From Desulfovibrio sp. Marseille-P6017 (GTDB lineage Bacteria; Bacillota_A; Clostridia; Peptostreptococcales; Peptostreptococcaceae): a stretch of DNA of 64,000 nt. A program made the translations under genes and the position numbers. Below, one piece after another: positions 17,409-27,380 of this stretch. Location: positions 26,462-90,461 of the forward strand of contig UWOR01000014.1 in the NCBI GenBank assembly GCA_900604495.1, written 5' to 3'. The number at the start of each line of letters is the position of its first letter. Position 1 is the first letter of the stretch. Below the pieces are notes generated by a model. It was not told the origin of the DNA and ran no database searches. It saw only the letters and a program-made list of their open reading frames with translations.

Positions 17409-18818
17409 TTATTTTTTGTCTGAAGATGATGCAACTTCTTCTCTAAAACTAAAATTATTATTTATTTTTGAATAAAGTTTATTACTTTTTAGTAAAAATT
17501 CAAATATACTTAATAATAAAATCCCCTTAAATATACTACTTAAACTTATACTCCACCATATTCCATCAATCCCTAAAATTTCAGGCTTAGATAAAAAATA
17601 TGCCATTGGGATTCTAGCTCCTGTAAAAATTGTAATTATTATAGATGGTATGTAAGTTCTTCCTATACCCTTCAGCGCTCCACTTATTATTATTTCTAAA
17701 CACATAAATAACTGAGAGTATCCTAAAATTTTTAAATACATTCCTCCTTTTGATATAGCATCACTTTCATTTATAAATAAAGAAAATATTTTTTCTCCTA
17801 AAAATACTAATACCAGTGTAGTTATAATACCCAATATTATTGAAGTAATTATACCTATTTTACATCCTTTAGTAACTCTATCGTAATTTTTAGCTCCATA
17901 GTTTTGCCCTACAAAGCTAGATAAGGCAACTGCTAACCCATCCGTACTCATCCAAGAGATAGATTCAATTTGAGATCCTACTTTCTGAACCGCTATGGCT
18001 ACAGGACCAAATGATGCAACTATAATTCCAATTGCCATTGAGAATAATGTAAACATACCATTTTGTATTGCTACTGGTAATCCAAGCTTAAATAGTTCTT
18101 TGTAGTAATTTAATTCTATTCTTCTGAATAACTTAATTCTAAAATACTCATTTTTACTTATTATTATTTTCAATAAAAATGTTATAGTAACTATAACTTG
18201 AGATGCTACTGTTGCTATAGCTGCTCCTATTACCCCAAGACTTGGAAAACCTAACAGTCCAAATATTAATATTGGATCTAATATTATATTTGCTATTAAT
18301 CCTATAGTATTTATTCTAAATGGTGTTTTACTATTTCCAAGTCCATTGAAAATTGCAGTAAATACTGGGTTAATAAAATAAAATACAAATCCACATGCTA
18401 CTATTATTAGATATTCTCTAGACATTAATATAACTTGATTATCTCCTAATTGAAAAATATCTACAAAAAATTTATTAAACATAATTATTGTTAATGAATA
18501 TAAAATTGCTAATATAATATTTATTTCTATTGCAGATTTTATATACGATATTGTATTTTTAAAGTTATTTTCTCCTATACTTTGGGAAACCTTTACTTCT
18601 CCACCAACTCTAGATATAATTATAAAAGCCATAGCTAACCAAGGATAAAATCCTGCAGTTCCAACTGCTGCTACTGCTTTACTTCCAATTTTACCAACCC
18701 ACATCATATCTGTTAGATTATATGCCATTTGTATAAAAGATGTTCCCATAATGGGTAATGCTAGTTTAATTAGTTTATCACTTATACTGCCACTAGTTAA
18801 ATCTGTTCTATCTTTCAT
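17409..18818 (-). CDS. MATE family efflux transporter
   Basis: 469-aa multidrug and toxin extrusion protein with 12 predicted membrane segments in two MatE halves (about 15-180 and 235-400). It uses Na+ or H+ gradients to export drugs or metabolites. It begins with KLALPIMGTSFIQMAYNLTDMMWVGKIG, characteristic of the NorM/DinF-type bacterial branch. It lies 30 bp upstream of the 2Fe-2S gene on the same strand and could be co-transcribed with the hydrogenase set, but no functional link is evident. Confidence 0.9.
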   Translation of the reverse strand: MKDRTDLTSGSISDKLIKLALPIMGTSFIQMAYNLTDMMWVGKIGSKAVAAVGTAGFYPWLAMAFIIISRVGGEVKVSQSIGENNFKNTISYIKSAIEINIILAILYSLTIIMFNKFFVDIFQLGDNQVILMSREYLIIVACGFVFYFINPVFTAIFNGLGNSKTPFRINTIGLIANIILDPILIFGLLGFPSLGVIGAAIATVASQVIVTITFLLKIIISKNEYFRIKLFRRIELNYYKELFKLGLPVAIQNGMFTLFSMAIGIIVASFGPVAIAVQKVGSQIESISWMSTDGLAVALSSFVGQNYGAKNYDRVTKGCKIGIITSIILGIITTLVLVFLGEKIFSLFINESDAISKGGMYLKILGYSQLFMCLEIIISGALKGIGRTYIPSIIITIFTGARIPMAYFLSKPEILGIDGIWWSISLSSIFKGILLLSIFEFLLKSNKLYSKINNNFSFREEVASSSDKK

Positions 18819-18871
18819 ATTTCCTCCTAATAATTCTTTATAGCTCTCTTATAATTATATCATTTTATTTA

Positions 18872-18917
18872 TAGAAAAAAGGAATGATATAAATTTTATT
18901 TAACTCATTCCTTTTTA
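18872..18917 (-). terminator. Terminator after the PrsA-like gene
   Basis: AAAAAGGAATGA opposite TCATTCCTTTTT around a 19-nt loop; T-run on the minus strand after the stop at 18924. Confidence 0.8.
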
Positions 18918-18923
18918 CAATAT

Positions 18924-19856
18924 TTATGATTTTATTTTTGACTTTTTATTTAATTCTTCTATATGATTCATATATTTTTCATTTAATATAATTTCCCTTA
19001 TTTCATCCTTACAGTCATCATATTTTTTCATAGTATTTCTTATATCATTTATTTTAACTATGTGATATCCATATGAAGTTTCAAATACTTCTGATACTTC
19101 ACTTTTATCTAAACTAAATACTACACTTGTAAATTCAATATTTTTATCATCTTTAGTAAAGTATCCAAGATTTCCACCATTTTTACCAGTTAGTCTATCA
19201 TCAGAATATTTTTTTGCTAATTCTTCAAAGCTTTGTTTTTCTTTAATCATTTGAGAGATATTTTCTGCTTTTTCTTTTAATCTAACTTTTTTGTCACTAC
19301 TTACTTCAATATTATTTTCATCTAAAGTAGAAATTAAAATTTGAGATGCATTAACTTCTTCTATAAAAAATTTATTTTTATGCTTAAAATAATAGTCTTT
19401 AATTTCATCATCTCTTACTTCTAAATTGCTTTTGTATTTTTGTTTATATTTTTCTATTGCTATATCTTTTTTTACTATATTATACAAATATTCTTCATCT
19501 ATATTAGTACTTTCAATTGCCTTTTTATACGATGGATTAGATGCAATTGCTTTTTCTAATTCCTTATATTTTATTTCTACTTCTTGTTTTGTGGGTTCAA
19601 ATCCATTTAACTTTGCTTGTTGATATACAACTTCATTATCTACCATAAAACCTACTATTACATTTTTTAGATCATTATCTTCATTATAATTGTAATTATA
19701 ATTTATATAGTTACTTGTTGCTTCTATAATGTTTTTTGTTTTTTCATATTCATCTTTACTTATTTTCACTCCATTTACAGTAGCTATATTATTGCTACAA
19801 CCACTAATTTGCAAACATGCTAAACTTATTAATCCAATATATAATACTTTATTCAT
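18924..19856 (-). CDS. prsA: PrsA-like peptidyl-prolyl isomerase lipoprotein
   Basis: Extracellular membrane-anchored foldase that helps exported proteins fold. From ATG 19856 the protein begins MNKVLYIGLISLACLQISGC, a lipoprotein signal with lipobox ISGC; an ATG five codons upstream (19871) is possible but the GGAG motif sits in front of the inner one. A SurA-like N-terminal helical region covers about 25-150 and the parvulin rotamase domain about 165-270 (NASQILI to GYHIVKI). It is 25 bp behind a polysaccharide deacetylase gene, so the two surface proteins are probably made together. Confidence 0.87.
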   Translation of the reverse strand: MNKVLYIGLISLACLQISGCSNNIATVNGVKISKDEYEKTKNIIEATSNYINYNYNYNEDNDLKNVIVGFMVDNEVVYQQAKLNGFEPTKQEVEIKYKELEKAIASNPSYKKAIESTNIDEEYLYNIVKKDIAIEKYKQKYKSNLEVRDDEIKDYYFKHKNKFFIEEVNASQILISTLDENNIEVSSDKKVRLKEKAENISQMIKEKQSFEELAKKYSDDRLTGKNGGNLGYFTKDDKNIEFTSVVFSLDKSEVSEVFETSYGYHIVKINDIRNTMKKYDDCKDEIREIILNEKYMNHIEELNKKSKIKS

Positions 19857-19881
19857 AGTTATGCGCTCCATTTTTAGTCTT

Positions 19882-20679
19882 TTATTTTAAATTTCTTAAC
19901 CAATAGTTTTGTGGCGTTTCATCTTCTTCTATTGGTACAAATATATAACCTTCATTACTTAAATAACTTAATATTGAATCTAATGAGTTTGCAGTTTGCT
20001 TTCTTTCATGCATAAGTATCACTATATTATCTTTTCCCCTAGAATATGTTTTTACATTTTCTAAAACTTTTTCAGAATTAACCTTCCAATCTTCTGTATC
20101 GATATCCCAATCCCACATCTTATATCCAGCTTCTACTAAACTTTCATAACATTCATATGGTGTATATGGTTTACTACCATATGGTAGCCTAACTATATTA
20201 GACTCAACTCCAACTAAATCTAGTAAAGTTTGTTTATTTATATCAAACTCTTCTTTTGCTGACTTACTAGTTTTATATAACTTATGAATATCATGAGATA
20301 CACTATGAAATCCTGGTGTATTTCCATTTTCAATAATAGCTTTAACTTCATTTGGATATGATTTCATATTAGAATCTATCATGAAAAAGGTAGCTCTAGC
20401 ATTATACTTATTTAATACATTTAGGATTTCATTTGTATATTTAGAAGGTCCATCGTCTATTGTTATATATGCTACTTTACCAACACTCTTTGATGGTCCT
20501 TTATTGATTTCATTTGTAGATTTGTAAATTATATTAGTTATTGTTGTATTATATAGTTTATCATCTCTTATTAGCGGATTATTATTGGCATAACTAAATC
20601 CAACCATTAATCCGGCTCCAAAAAGTGATATACAAAGTATAACAAAAAAACTGTATTTGTATTTTTTGTTTTTGCTCAT
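19882..20679 (-). CDS. Polysaccharide deacetylase (NodB-type), membrane anchored
   Basis: 265-aa carbohydrate esterase family 4 protein. A hydrophobic N-terminus (about 7-30) anchors it outside the membrane. The NodB domain shows TIDDGPSKYTNEIL (catalytic and metal Asp), HSVSHDIHK (metal His pair), RLPYGS and a late HE-R motif (LMHERK). It removes acetyl groups from N-acetylglucosamine in peptidoglycan or another surface glycan; PdaA-like activity is possible. Upstream gene of a two-gene operon with the PrsA-like protein. Confidence 0.9.
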   Translation of the reverse strand: MSKNKKYKYSFFVILCISLFGAGLMVGFSYANNNPLIRDDKLYNTTITNIIYKSTNEINKGPSKSVGKVAYITIDDGPSKYTNEILNVLNKYNARATFFMIDSNMKSYPNEVKAIIENGNTPGFHSVSHDIHKLYKTSKSAKEEFDINKQTLLDLVGVESNIVRLPYGSKPYTPYECYESLVEAGYKMWDWDIDTEDWKVNSEKVLENVKTYSRGKDNIVILMHERKQTANSLDSILSYLSNEGYIFVPIEEDETPQNYWLRNLK

Positions 20680-20864
20680 CGCATCGCCTCCCCTTCCTTA
20701 AATACCTAGATTGTCTAAACTTAGGCATTTTGATAAACAAAAACTTTAATTGATTTTTTATTTATATATATTATTAGTAAAATTTTATCTTTTATAAACG
20801 ATATTGAATTTTTGTTATTTTTAAATATTGTATATTCTTTAATTTTTTTACATTTATTAAATAT

Positions 20865-20908
20865 AAAAAAACATACTAGTAAAATGTTTCATACTAGTAT
20901 GTTTTTTT
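20865..20908 (-). terminator. Terminator after hisF
   Basis: Perfect inverted repeat AAAAAACATACTAGTA with its complement around a 10-nt loop and T-run on the minus strand, directly after the stop at 20924. Confidence 0.92.
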
Positions 20909-20923
20909 CCATTTGTTTTTTAA

Positions 20924-21679
20924 TCAACTAATTGAAATACCATTACATACCATATAGTCCTTTAACTCTCTTATATTTATTTCTCCAAAGTGAAATACTG
21001 ATGCAGCAAGCACACCATCTACATTAGCTTCTTTTATAACCTTACAAAAATCATCCATACTTCCTGCACCCCTGGATGCTATAACTGGTATATTTACAAC
21101 TTCTGTAATCTTAGATAAAAGCTCTATATCATATCCACATTTCATTCCATCTTCATCTATACTACTTATAACTATTTCTCCTGCACCTAGATTTGCACCC
21201 TTTTTTGCCCATTCTATTACATTTATATCTGTTTTTTCTCTACCACCTTTTATATATACATTCCAAGATCCCTCACAATTTTTTTTAGCATCTATTGATA
21301 ATACTACGCTTTTAGTTCCAAACTCTAGTGATGCTTGTTTAATTAATCCTGGATTTTTTACGGCTGAAGAATTTATTGATACTTTATTAGCTCCTTGCCT
21401 AAGTATATTGCTAAAATCATATAAGCTACTTACCCCTCCACCTACACAAAATGGGATATCTATATACTCTGCTACTCTTTTGATAAAATTTAGAGATGTT
21501 TTTCTGTCTTCATATGATGCTGTTATATCATAAAATATAAGTTCATCAGCTCCACTATCGTTGTATAATTTAGCCAATACTTCTGGTGAATCTACATCTA
21601 TTATATCTTTAAATTTCCTCCCTTTTACGACTCTACCATTTATAACATCTAGGCACGGTATTATCCTTTTTGTAAGCAT
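20924..21679 (-). CDS. hisF: Orphan HisF, imidazole glycerol phosphate synthase cyclase subunit
   Basis: 251-aa TIM barrel. HisF takes ammonia and PRFAR to imidazole glycerol phosphate and AICAR in histidine synthesis. The two catalytic aspartates are present at D11 (IPCLDV) and D130 (LSIDAK). One of the usual phosphate-binding glycines is changed: ASRGAG at 201-206 instead of A-S-G-G-A-G. No hisH or other his gene adjoins it; it is a single gene with its own terminator. It may work with free ammonia, with distant partners, or in another pathway as some HisF relatives do. Confidence 0.85.
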   Translation of the reverse strand: MLTKRIIPCLDVINGRVVKGRKFKDIIDVDSPEVLAKLYNDSGADELIFYDITASYEDRKTSLNFIKRVAEYIDIPFCVGGGVSSLYDFSNILRQGANKVSINSSAVKNPGLIKQASLEFGTKSVVLSIDAKKNCEGSWNVYIKGGREKTDINVIEWAKKGANLGAGEIVISSIDEDGMKCGYDIELLSKITEVVNIPVIASRGAGSMDDFCKVIKEANVDGVLAASVFHFGEINIRELKDYMVCNGISIS

Positions 21680-21810
21680 AATTCTAATACCTCCTTAAGA
21701 TATATTTTTCTCAATTATATAATTTATGCTCATTTCAAAATTTTTATAACTTTTTTATGTAATTATTCTAAAATTTATTAGATTAATATCAATATACTTA
21801 ATTTATTAAT

Positions 21811-21853
21811 AAAAAATAAGTATATAGGGTAATACCCTATATACTTATTTTTT
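21811..21853 (-). terminator. Terminator overlapping the end of the azoreductase gene
   Basis: AAATAAGTATATAGGGT opposite ACCCTATATACTTATTT with almost no loop and T/A-runs outside. It contains the stop codon of the gene ending at 21837. Confidence 0.9.
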
Positions 21854-22487
21854 CTATAATCTTATCTATTTTTTCACTTGCTTTTTTTATAGCTTCTAAC
21901 CTTTCTTCTTCTGTATTTCCAGTACCTGATACCATAAGTTCTTCAATCTTTTTAATTCCTAATATCTTCATTATACTAGCAATATAATTTTCACCTTTAT
22001 CAAGTATTGGGTCCAATATCCAAGGAATATTTCCTCCACTAGATTGAATATATACTAATGCTCTATTTTGATCTCCTAGTAATCCCTTAGGTTTATTATT
22101 CTCAAATTTAATTGTTTTTCCAACTTGTATTATACAATCCATATATTCTTTAAGGGGAGCAGGAAATCCTAAACTCCACATAGGAGATGCTATTACATAA
22201 ACTTGAGCACTTGCAAACTGATCGCATAAATCTCTAATTTTTTGTATTTCTCTTTGATCCTTGTCATCTAATTTTTTAGCATCGTCCTCTTTTATTATGG
22301 CATTTCTACCTTCAAAATATTGATATTCAAGTCTTGGTATATGATCTTTATATAAATCAACTTCCTCAACTTTAAAATCTTTGTTTTTTTCTAAAAATTT
22401 GTTTATAAACTCTCTAGCTACAGTTTTGCTAGAAGATAAATCCTCAGGCTTTGAATTGACACTTATATATAATAATTTCTTTTCCAT
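21837..22487 (-). CDS. FMN-dependent NADH-azoreductase / flavodoxin-like quinone reductase
   Basis: 216-aa flavodoxin-fold protein of the AzoR/NQO family. The N-terminal LLYISVNSKPEDLSSSKTVA binds FMN phosphate, and YVIASPMWSLGFPAPLKEYMD near 95-115 is the diagnostic flavin/nicotinamide segment. These enzymes reduce quinones, azo dyes and nitroaromatics with NADH. Single gene; its hairpin terminator overlaps the 3' end. Confidence 0.88.
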   Translation of the reverse strand: MEKKLLYISVNSKPEDLSSSKTVAREFINKFLEKNKDFKVEEVDLYKDHIPRLEYQYFEGRNAIIKEDDAKKLDDKDQREIQKIRDLCDQFASAQVYVIASPMWSLGFPAPLKEYMDCIIQVGKTIKFENNKPKGLLGDQNRALVYIQSSGGNIPWILDPILDKGENYIASIMKILGIKKIEELMVSGTGNTEEERLEAIKKASEKIDKIIEKISI

Positions 22488-22652
22488 TAGTTCACCTCTA
22501 AGAGAAATCTTATTTTATTCATTTATTATTATTTACTCAAGTTAACTATTATATTCTTATTTAGATTTCTTCTAAAAATCAACTTAATTTCTATGTATTA
22601 AACCTTATTATATAATCTATATCATCATAGTAAAATTTTTATTTATATTATT

Positions 22653-24071
22653 TTATGCAAGTTGAATTTTTTCTTCTGATAAGGATTTTTCTTGTATATA
22701 TTCATCAATTGCCTTAGCTGCCTTTTTACCTGCCCCCATTGCAGATATTACTGTAGCCGCTCCAGTTACTGCATCTCCTCCAGCATAAACACTTTTTCTT
22801 GATGTAAGACCATTTTCATCTGTTACTATACATTCTCTTTTATTAATTTCTAAACCTTCTGTAGTTGAGCTTATAAGTGGATTAGGGCTTGTTCCAAGTG
22901 ACATTATAACTGTATCTACATCTATAATAAATTCTGATCCACTTACCACTATAGGTCTTCTTCTTCCTGATTCATCAGGTTCTCCTAATTCCATCTTCAC
23001 ACACAGCATACCTTTAACATTTCCACTCTCATCAAGCAAAATTTCTACTGGATTAGTTAATGTATCAAATATTACACCTTCTTCTTTTGCATGATGTATT
23101 TCTTCTTTCCTTGCAGGTAACTCTGATTCACCTCGTCTATATACTATATGAGTTTTTGCTCCTAATCTAAGAGCCGTTCTTGCTGCATCCATAGCAACAT
23201 TTCCTCCACCTACAACTGCTACAGACTTACCAACTCTTATTGGAGTTGCATAATCATCTTTATACGCTTTCATTAAGTTTACCCTAGTTAAAAATTCATT
23301 TGCAGAGAATACACCATTTGCATTTTCGCCCTTTATTCCCATAAACTTAGGTAGACCTGCTCCAGATCCTATAAATATAGCTTCAAATTTTTCTTCTTCT
23401 ATTAATTCATCTATAGTTATAGTTCTTCCTATAACTACATTAGTTTCTATTTTCACACCTAATTTTTTAATACTATCTATTTCAGCATTGACGATTTCTT
23501 TTTTAGGTAATCTAAATTCTGGTATTCCGTAAGTTAAAACACCACCTGCTTCGTGCATAGCTTCGAATATAGTTACATCATACCCATTCTTAGCTAAGTC
23601 TCCTGCACATGCAAGGCCTGCTGGTCCACTTCCAATTACAGCTATCTTTTTATTATTTTTAGGTTTTGTTTCTGTTAAATCTATATTATTGGCTCTTGAC
23701 CAGTCTGCTACAAATTTTTCTAACTTTCCTACAGCAATTGATGCAGATTTTCTAGCAAATACACATTTGCCTTCACATTGATTTTCTTGTGGGCATACTC
23801 TACCGCATACAGCCGGTAGTGAACTACTCTTAGCTATTATCTTTGCCGCACCTTCTATATCATTCTCTTTTATCTTTCCTATAAATCCAGGTATATCTAC
23901 TCCTACAGGACAAGCTGATACACATTGAGGCTTTTTGCAACCTAAGCATCTATTTGCTTCACATATAGCTTCTTCCATATTATATCCTAAGCATACTTCA
24001 TCAAAATTAGTTCTTCTTTTTTCTGCATCTTGTTCTTTAACTGGAACTCTTTCCATTTTATTCATTCCCAT
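22653..24071 (-). CDS. nfnB: NfnB/GltD-like NADPH subunit of electron-bifurcating transhydrogenase
   Basis: Large subunit of NADH-dependent reduced ferredoxin:NADP+ oxidoreductase; relatives are annotated glutamate synthase small chain. From the ATG at 24071, one base after the nfnA stop and behind a GGGGGT ribosome site, it is 472 aa; an in-frame ATG at 24116 lies inside nfnA and is less likely. Two 4Fe-4S clusters (CLGCKKPQCVSACP, CGRVCPQENQCEGKC), FAD motif GSGPAGLACA and NADPH motif VGGGNVAMDAAR are clear. No glutamate synthase large subunit is nearby, which favours the bifurcating role. Confidence 0.9.
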   Translation of the reverse strand: MGMNKMERVPVKEQDAEKRRTNFDEVCLGYNMEEAICEANRCLGCKKPQCVSACPVGVDIPGFIGKIKENDIEGAAKIIAKSSSLPAVCGRVCPQENQCEGKCVFARKSASIAVGKLEKFVADWSRANNIDLTETKPKNNKKIAVIGSGPAGLACAGDLAKNGYDVTIFEAMHEAGGVLTYGIPEFRLPKKEIVNAEIDSIKKLGVKIETNVVIGRTITIDELIEEEKFEAIFIGSGAGLPKFMGIKGENANGVFSANEFLTRVNLMKAYKDDYATPIRVGKSVAVVGGGNVAMDAARTALRLGAKTHIVYRRGESELPARKEEIHHAKEEGVIFDTLTNPVEILLDESGNVKGMLCVKMELGEPDESGRRRPIVVSGSEFIIDVDTVIMSLGTSPNPLISSTTEGLEINKRECIVTDENGLTSRKSVYAGGDAVTGAATVISAMGAGKKAAKAIDEYIQEKSLSEEKIQLA

Positions 24072-24072
24072 A

Positions 24073-24978
24073 TTATCTACCCCCACATCCACAATTACTA
24101 TGATGAGATGTTCCATCTTCCTCTAATTCTAAGATTGCTCTTCCCTCTTCTGTCTTATACATGGATTGTCTTCTCATAGCTTCATCAAAATCAACTAAGT
24201 GACCATCAAATTCTGGACCATCTACACAAGCAAATTTAATTTTATCTCCTAAACTTACTCTACATGCTCCACACATTCCAGTTCCATCAACCATTATAGG
24301 ATTTAGGCTTACTGTAGTAGGTATTTCTAACTCTTTAGTTAACATGCTTGTAAACTTCATCATTATCATAGGGCCGATTACAACTGCATGATCATATTTT
24401 TTGCCTTTATTTTGAACTAAATCTCTTAATAACTCAGTAACTCTTCCATTATATCCATATGAACCATCATCAGTTGAAATATATAAACTTTTAGCAACTG
24501 CTTTCATTTCATCTTCTAAAATAAGTAACTCTCTGTTTCTAGATCCAATTATTACATCAACATCTAGATTATTCTCTTTAAACCATTTAACTTGCGGATA
24601 TACTGGTGCTGCACCAACTCCGCCTGCTATAAATATAATCTTTTTTTTCTTAAGATTTTCTATATCTTCATGTATAAACTCACTTGGTTGACCTAATGGT
24701 CCAACAAAATCTGTTATGTAATCCCCTTCATTAAGGTTTGCTAATAACTTAGTTGAGGCGCCAACTATTTGAAAAACAATTGTAACAGTATTTTGATTTC
24801 TGTCATAATCAGCAATAGTAAGAGGTATTCTCTCGCCTTTTTCATCCATTTTTACTATAACAAATTGGCCAGGTTGTGCCGATTTTGAAATCCTCTTTGA
24901 TTCAATTTCCATTAAATAAATATTATCTGCTAATACTCTTTTACTTATAATTCTATTTCCCATAATAATTTTCCCCAT
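24073..24978 (-). CDS. nfnA: NfnA/SudB-like FAD and 2Fe-2S subunit of the bifurcating transhydrogenase
   Basis: 301 aa, ferredoxin-NADP reductase fold. FAD domain about 1-105 (PLTIADYDR), NAD domain 110-220 (FIAGGVGAAPVYPQVKW), and cysteines MCGACRVS and KFACVDGPEFDGH for the 2Fe-2S cluster. A Cys/Gly/His tail (HHSNCGCGGR) ends the protein. With NfnB it couples NADH and reduced ferredoxin oxidation to NADPH formation in the cytoplasm. The two genes abut. Upstream at 25054-25067 a palindrome overlaps the likely transcription start. Confidence 0.9.
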   Translation of the reverse strand: MGKIIMGNRIISKRVLADNIYLMEIESKRISKSAQPGQFVIVKMDEKGERIPLTIADYDRNQNTVTIVFQIVGASTKLLANLNEGDYITDFVGPLGQPSEFIHEDIENLKKKKIIFIAGGVGAAPVYPQVKWFKENNLDVDVIIGSRNRELLILEDEMKAVAKSLYISTDDGSYGYNGRVTELLRDLVQNKGKKYDHAVVIGPMIMMKFTSMLTKELEIPTTVSLNPIMVDGTGMCGACRVSLGDKIKFACVDGPEFDGHLVDFDEAMRRQSMYKTEEGRAILELEEDGTSHHSNCGCGGR

Positions 24979-25053
24979 CCTGTCTTTATAGTTTCCCCAA
25001 TTTTATTTATGTACTTCAAATAACTTTTGTTATTTTTTTAACTTTTTATAGTG

Positions 25054-25067
25054 TTATGTATACATAA
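25054..25067. promoter_or_regulatory. Palindromic operator at the nfn promoter
   Basis: TTATGTATACATAA is a perfect 14-bp palindrome. On the minus strand it follows directly after a TATACT -10 (25074-25069) with TTACAA 16 bp further upstream. A second near copy, TTATGTATACAAAA, is at 25173-25186. Position at the start point suggests repression; the regulator is unknown. Confidence 0.5.
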
Positions 25068-25218
25068 AGTATACTATATTTTATATGTTTTGTAATAATT
25101 TACTACTAATTTAAACATAAAATTTTACTATTATATCTAGTTTTTTTATAATAATTTTAATTTATAATAATATTATGTATACAAAATTATGTTGTTAAAT
25201 TCACAACTTAATTATTAT

Positions 25219-25260
25219 ATAAAAAAAGAAACTATATTTTATATAATAGTTTCTTTTTTA
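25219..25260 (-). terminator. Terminator after rubrerythrin 1
   Basis: AAAAAAAGAAACTAT opposite ATAGTTTCTTTTTTT around an AT loop, just after the stop at 25268. Confidence 0.87.
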
Positions 25261-25267
25261 TAATTTA

Positions 25268-25813
25268 TTATTTTTCAAAATGTCTTTTAAGAAGTCCTAA
25301 GAATGCCTTACCATGTCTTGCTTCATCTTTGCACATTTCATGTACTGTATCATGAATTGCATCTAAACCTAGCTCTTTAGCTTTTTTAGCTAGTTTTAAT
25401 TTTCCATCTGTTGCTCCATATTCAGCTTCAACTCTTACAGATAAGTTTTCTTTAGTATCAGCAACAACTACCTCTCCAAGAAGTTCAGCAAATTTAGCTG
25501 CATGTTCTGCTTCTTCATAAGCTATTCTTCTATATGCTTCTGCTACTTCTGGATATCCTTCTCTATCTGCTTGACGACTCATAGCTATATACATTCCAAC
25601 CTCAGTACATTCACCTATAAAGTTATCTCTTAATCCTTCCACTATCTCTTCATCTACTCCCTTTGCTAATCCGATTCTATGTTCATCTGCCCATTTCATT
25701 TCCCCTGACATTTCTTCAAATTTTTCTGAACCAACCTTACAAACTGGACATAAACTAGGAGCTTCATCTCCTTCATATATATATCCACACACTGTACATA
25801 CAAATTTTTTCAT
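25268..25813 (-). CDS. Reverse rubrerythrin 1 (rubredoxin domain at N-terminus)
   Basis: 181-aa non-haem di-iron peroxide/oxygen reductase. The rubredoxin FeS4 site comes first (CTVCGY at 6-11, CPVCKVG near 22), followed by the four-helix ferritin-like domain with E-x-x-H ligands ([17 protein letters not shown]). This domain order is the reverse of classical rubrerythrin and matches the O2/H2O2-induced revRbr of clostridia. A second copy lies at 32190-32744. Single gene; AGGAGG-type ribosome site; two direct repeats of ATATTAATTTATTT lie just upstream. Confidence 0.93.
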   Translation of the reverse strand: MKKFVCTVCGYIYEGDEAPSLCPVCKVGSEKFEEMSGEMKWADEHRIGLAKGVDEEIVEGLRDNFIGECTEVGMYIAMSRQADREGYPEVAEAYRRIAYEEAEHAAKFAELLGEVVVADTKENLSVRVEAEYGATDGKLKLAKKAKELGLDAIHDTVHEMCKDEARHGKAFLGLLKRHFEK

Positions 25814-25978
25814 AATTTTTTCCTCCTTATATTAATTTATTTATATTAATTTATTTAAAATTCACTTTTAATTTTATTATACTTAACTTATACCCTTGTG
25901 TTTCTAATCTAAACATGATTATATAAAATTTGTTTATATTTTCATAAAATTCGTACTTTTATCCATTAATTTCTCTAT

Positions 25979-26008
25979 AAAAAAGACCTACCATATATGG
26001 TAAGTCTT
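25979..26008 (-). terminator. Terminator after the VanW gene
   Basis: Hairpin AAGACCTACCA/TGGTAAGTCTT with one mismatch and a T-run on the minus strand; it touches the stop region of the gene ending at 26010. Confidence 0.75.
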
Positions 26009-26009
26009 A

Positions 26010-27236
26010 CTATTTTATCTTATATTTACTAGTAGATATAAGTTCTTCTATTATTTTATTACTTTCTTCATCTAAATATATCCTATATGTTTTTACTATA
26101 ATATTATCTTTCTTATGTTCTTCCTCTGTTTTTATATAAAGTTTTTGTTTATCCTCTTTACATCCATATATTCTAGATGTTATACATCCATTACCTACTA
26201 TATTATAAATATATATAGGATGTGTAAAATTATTTTTTAACTTTAAATCTGTATATCCATAAGATACACTTGCATCTCTACCTCTTGGAACATATCTAGA
26301 TTGGAATGTATGATTGTGTACTTCTTCTATGCCAACACCAGATAATAGTGCTGCATTATATATAGTAGTAGATACTTGACATACACCACCACCTTCTCCA
26401 TCTACGTATTTACCTCCAACTATGACTTTAGCAGTTTTGTATCCATTGACCCAGTTTCTAGCTCCTGTTGCTTTATTATAAGAAAAAACCTCATTAGGCA
26501 TTATTAACTTATTACTTGTACTCTCTCCTGCAACATGTATATTACTCCCTCTAGACGTACTATCATTGAAGGATGTGCTAAATTGACCTAATATAGTATC
26601 AATAGAATTTATATCTTCTGTTGTTATGCTTGGCTTTACTATTTTTACAGGAAGCTTTATATCTTCTATTTCTTTATTTACCAACATATTATATATTTTT
26701 TCTTTTAACTTTATTACTTCTACTTCTTTTCCTACTTTAGATTCTGTTCTTACTATTTCTCCATAACCTTTAATTTCAAAGTTTGCCTCTGTTACATCTA
26801 CATCAATTTCTTTTCTTATATATTCTATAAACTCACTTAATTTACTTTCATCATAAGTTGCATTAAGATTTATATTGTAATTTTTATTAAACAAAAGCCC
26901 TATTTTTCTTTTTGTATTTTCTAAATTATCATCTGTATTGGTATATAAGTAGGCTTTATTTAAAGCATCTTCTACATTATAGCTCAAATTAATTTTAGAC
27001 GGTTGTAATATCCATGTTTTTTCCTCATAGGTAATTTTTATAGGCTTTATTTTATACTTGTCATTAATTTTATTTAAAGCTTCTTTATATCTCAATCCTC
27101 CTACATCTACATTTTGTATACTTATATTGTTAAATATCTTTTTATCTTCAATATTTTCTAATTTATTCATACCTAATAAAAAAATGCTTAATATTAAAGT
27201 GAAAAATAAATAAGTTAATCTTTTATATCTAACCAT
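26010..27236 (-). CDS. VanW family cell-envelope protein
   Basis: 408 aa. One N-terminal membrane segment (about 7-22) acts as signal-anchor, so the rest is outside the cell. Residues 38-200 contain two putative peptidoglycan-binding-4-like modules (VGGLRYKEALNKI and a second copy), and the VanW domain occupies about 215-345 (FSYNKATGARNW, GGGVCQVSTTIYNAALLSG, HTFQSRYVPRGRDASVSYG). VanW was named from vancomycin-resistance operons but its function is unknown. The gene stands alone. Confidence 0.9.
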   Translation of the reverse strand: MVRYKRLTYLFFTLILSIFLLGMNKLENIEDKKIFNNISIQNVDVGGLRYKEALNKINDKYKIKPIKITYEEKTWILQPSKINLSYNVEDALNKAYLYTNTDDNLENTKRKIGLLFNKNYNINLNATYDESKLSEFIEYIRKEIDVDVTEANFEIKGYGEIVRTESKVGKEVEVIKLKEKIYNMLVNKEIEDIKLPVKIVKPSITTEDINSIDTILGQFSTSFNDSTSRGSNIHVAGESTSNKLIMPNEVFSYNKATGARNWVNGYKTAKVIVGGKYVDGEGGGVCQVSTTIYNAALLSGVGIEEVHNHTFQSRYVPRGRDASVSYGYTDLKLKNNFTHPIYIYNIVGNGCITSRIYGCKEDKQKLYIKTEEEHKKDNIIVKTYRIYLDEESNKIIEELISTSKYKIK

Positions 27237-27380
27237 ATTGTGCTCCTTAGTTTGAAATTATATCTTTATATTTTCCCATAAACAATTTTATATTCTGATA
27301 CATGTCATTCAAAATATGAATATATATTTTTTTTATGCTAATACTTTTAATAAATATTTTTATTTTCATGGAGGTTAATT

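Noticed and set aside
25814..25900. PerR-type box upstream of the reverse rubrerythrins
   Set aside because: AT-rich direct repeats are present, but no convincing TTATAAT-N-ATTATAA palindrome appears before either copy.
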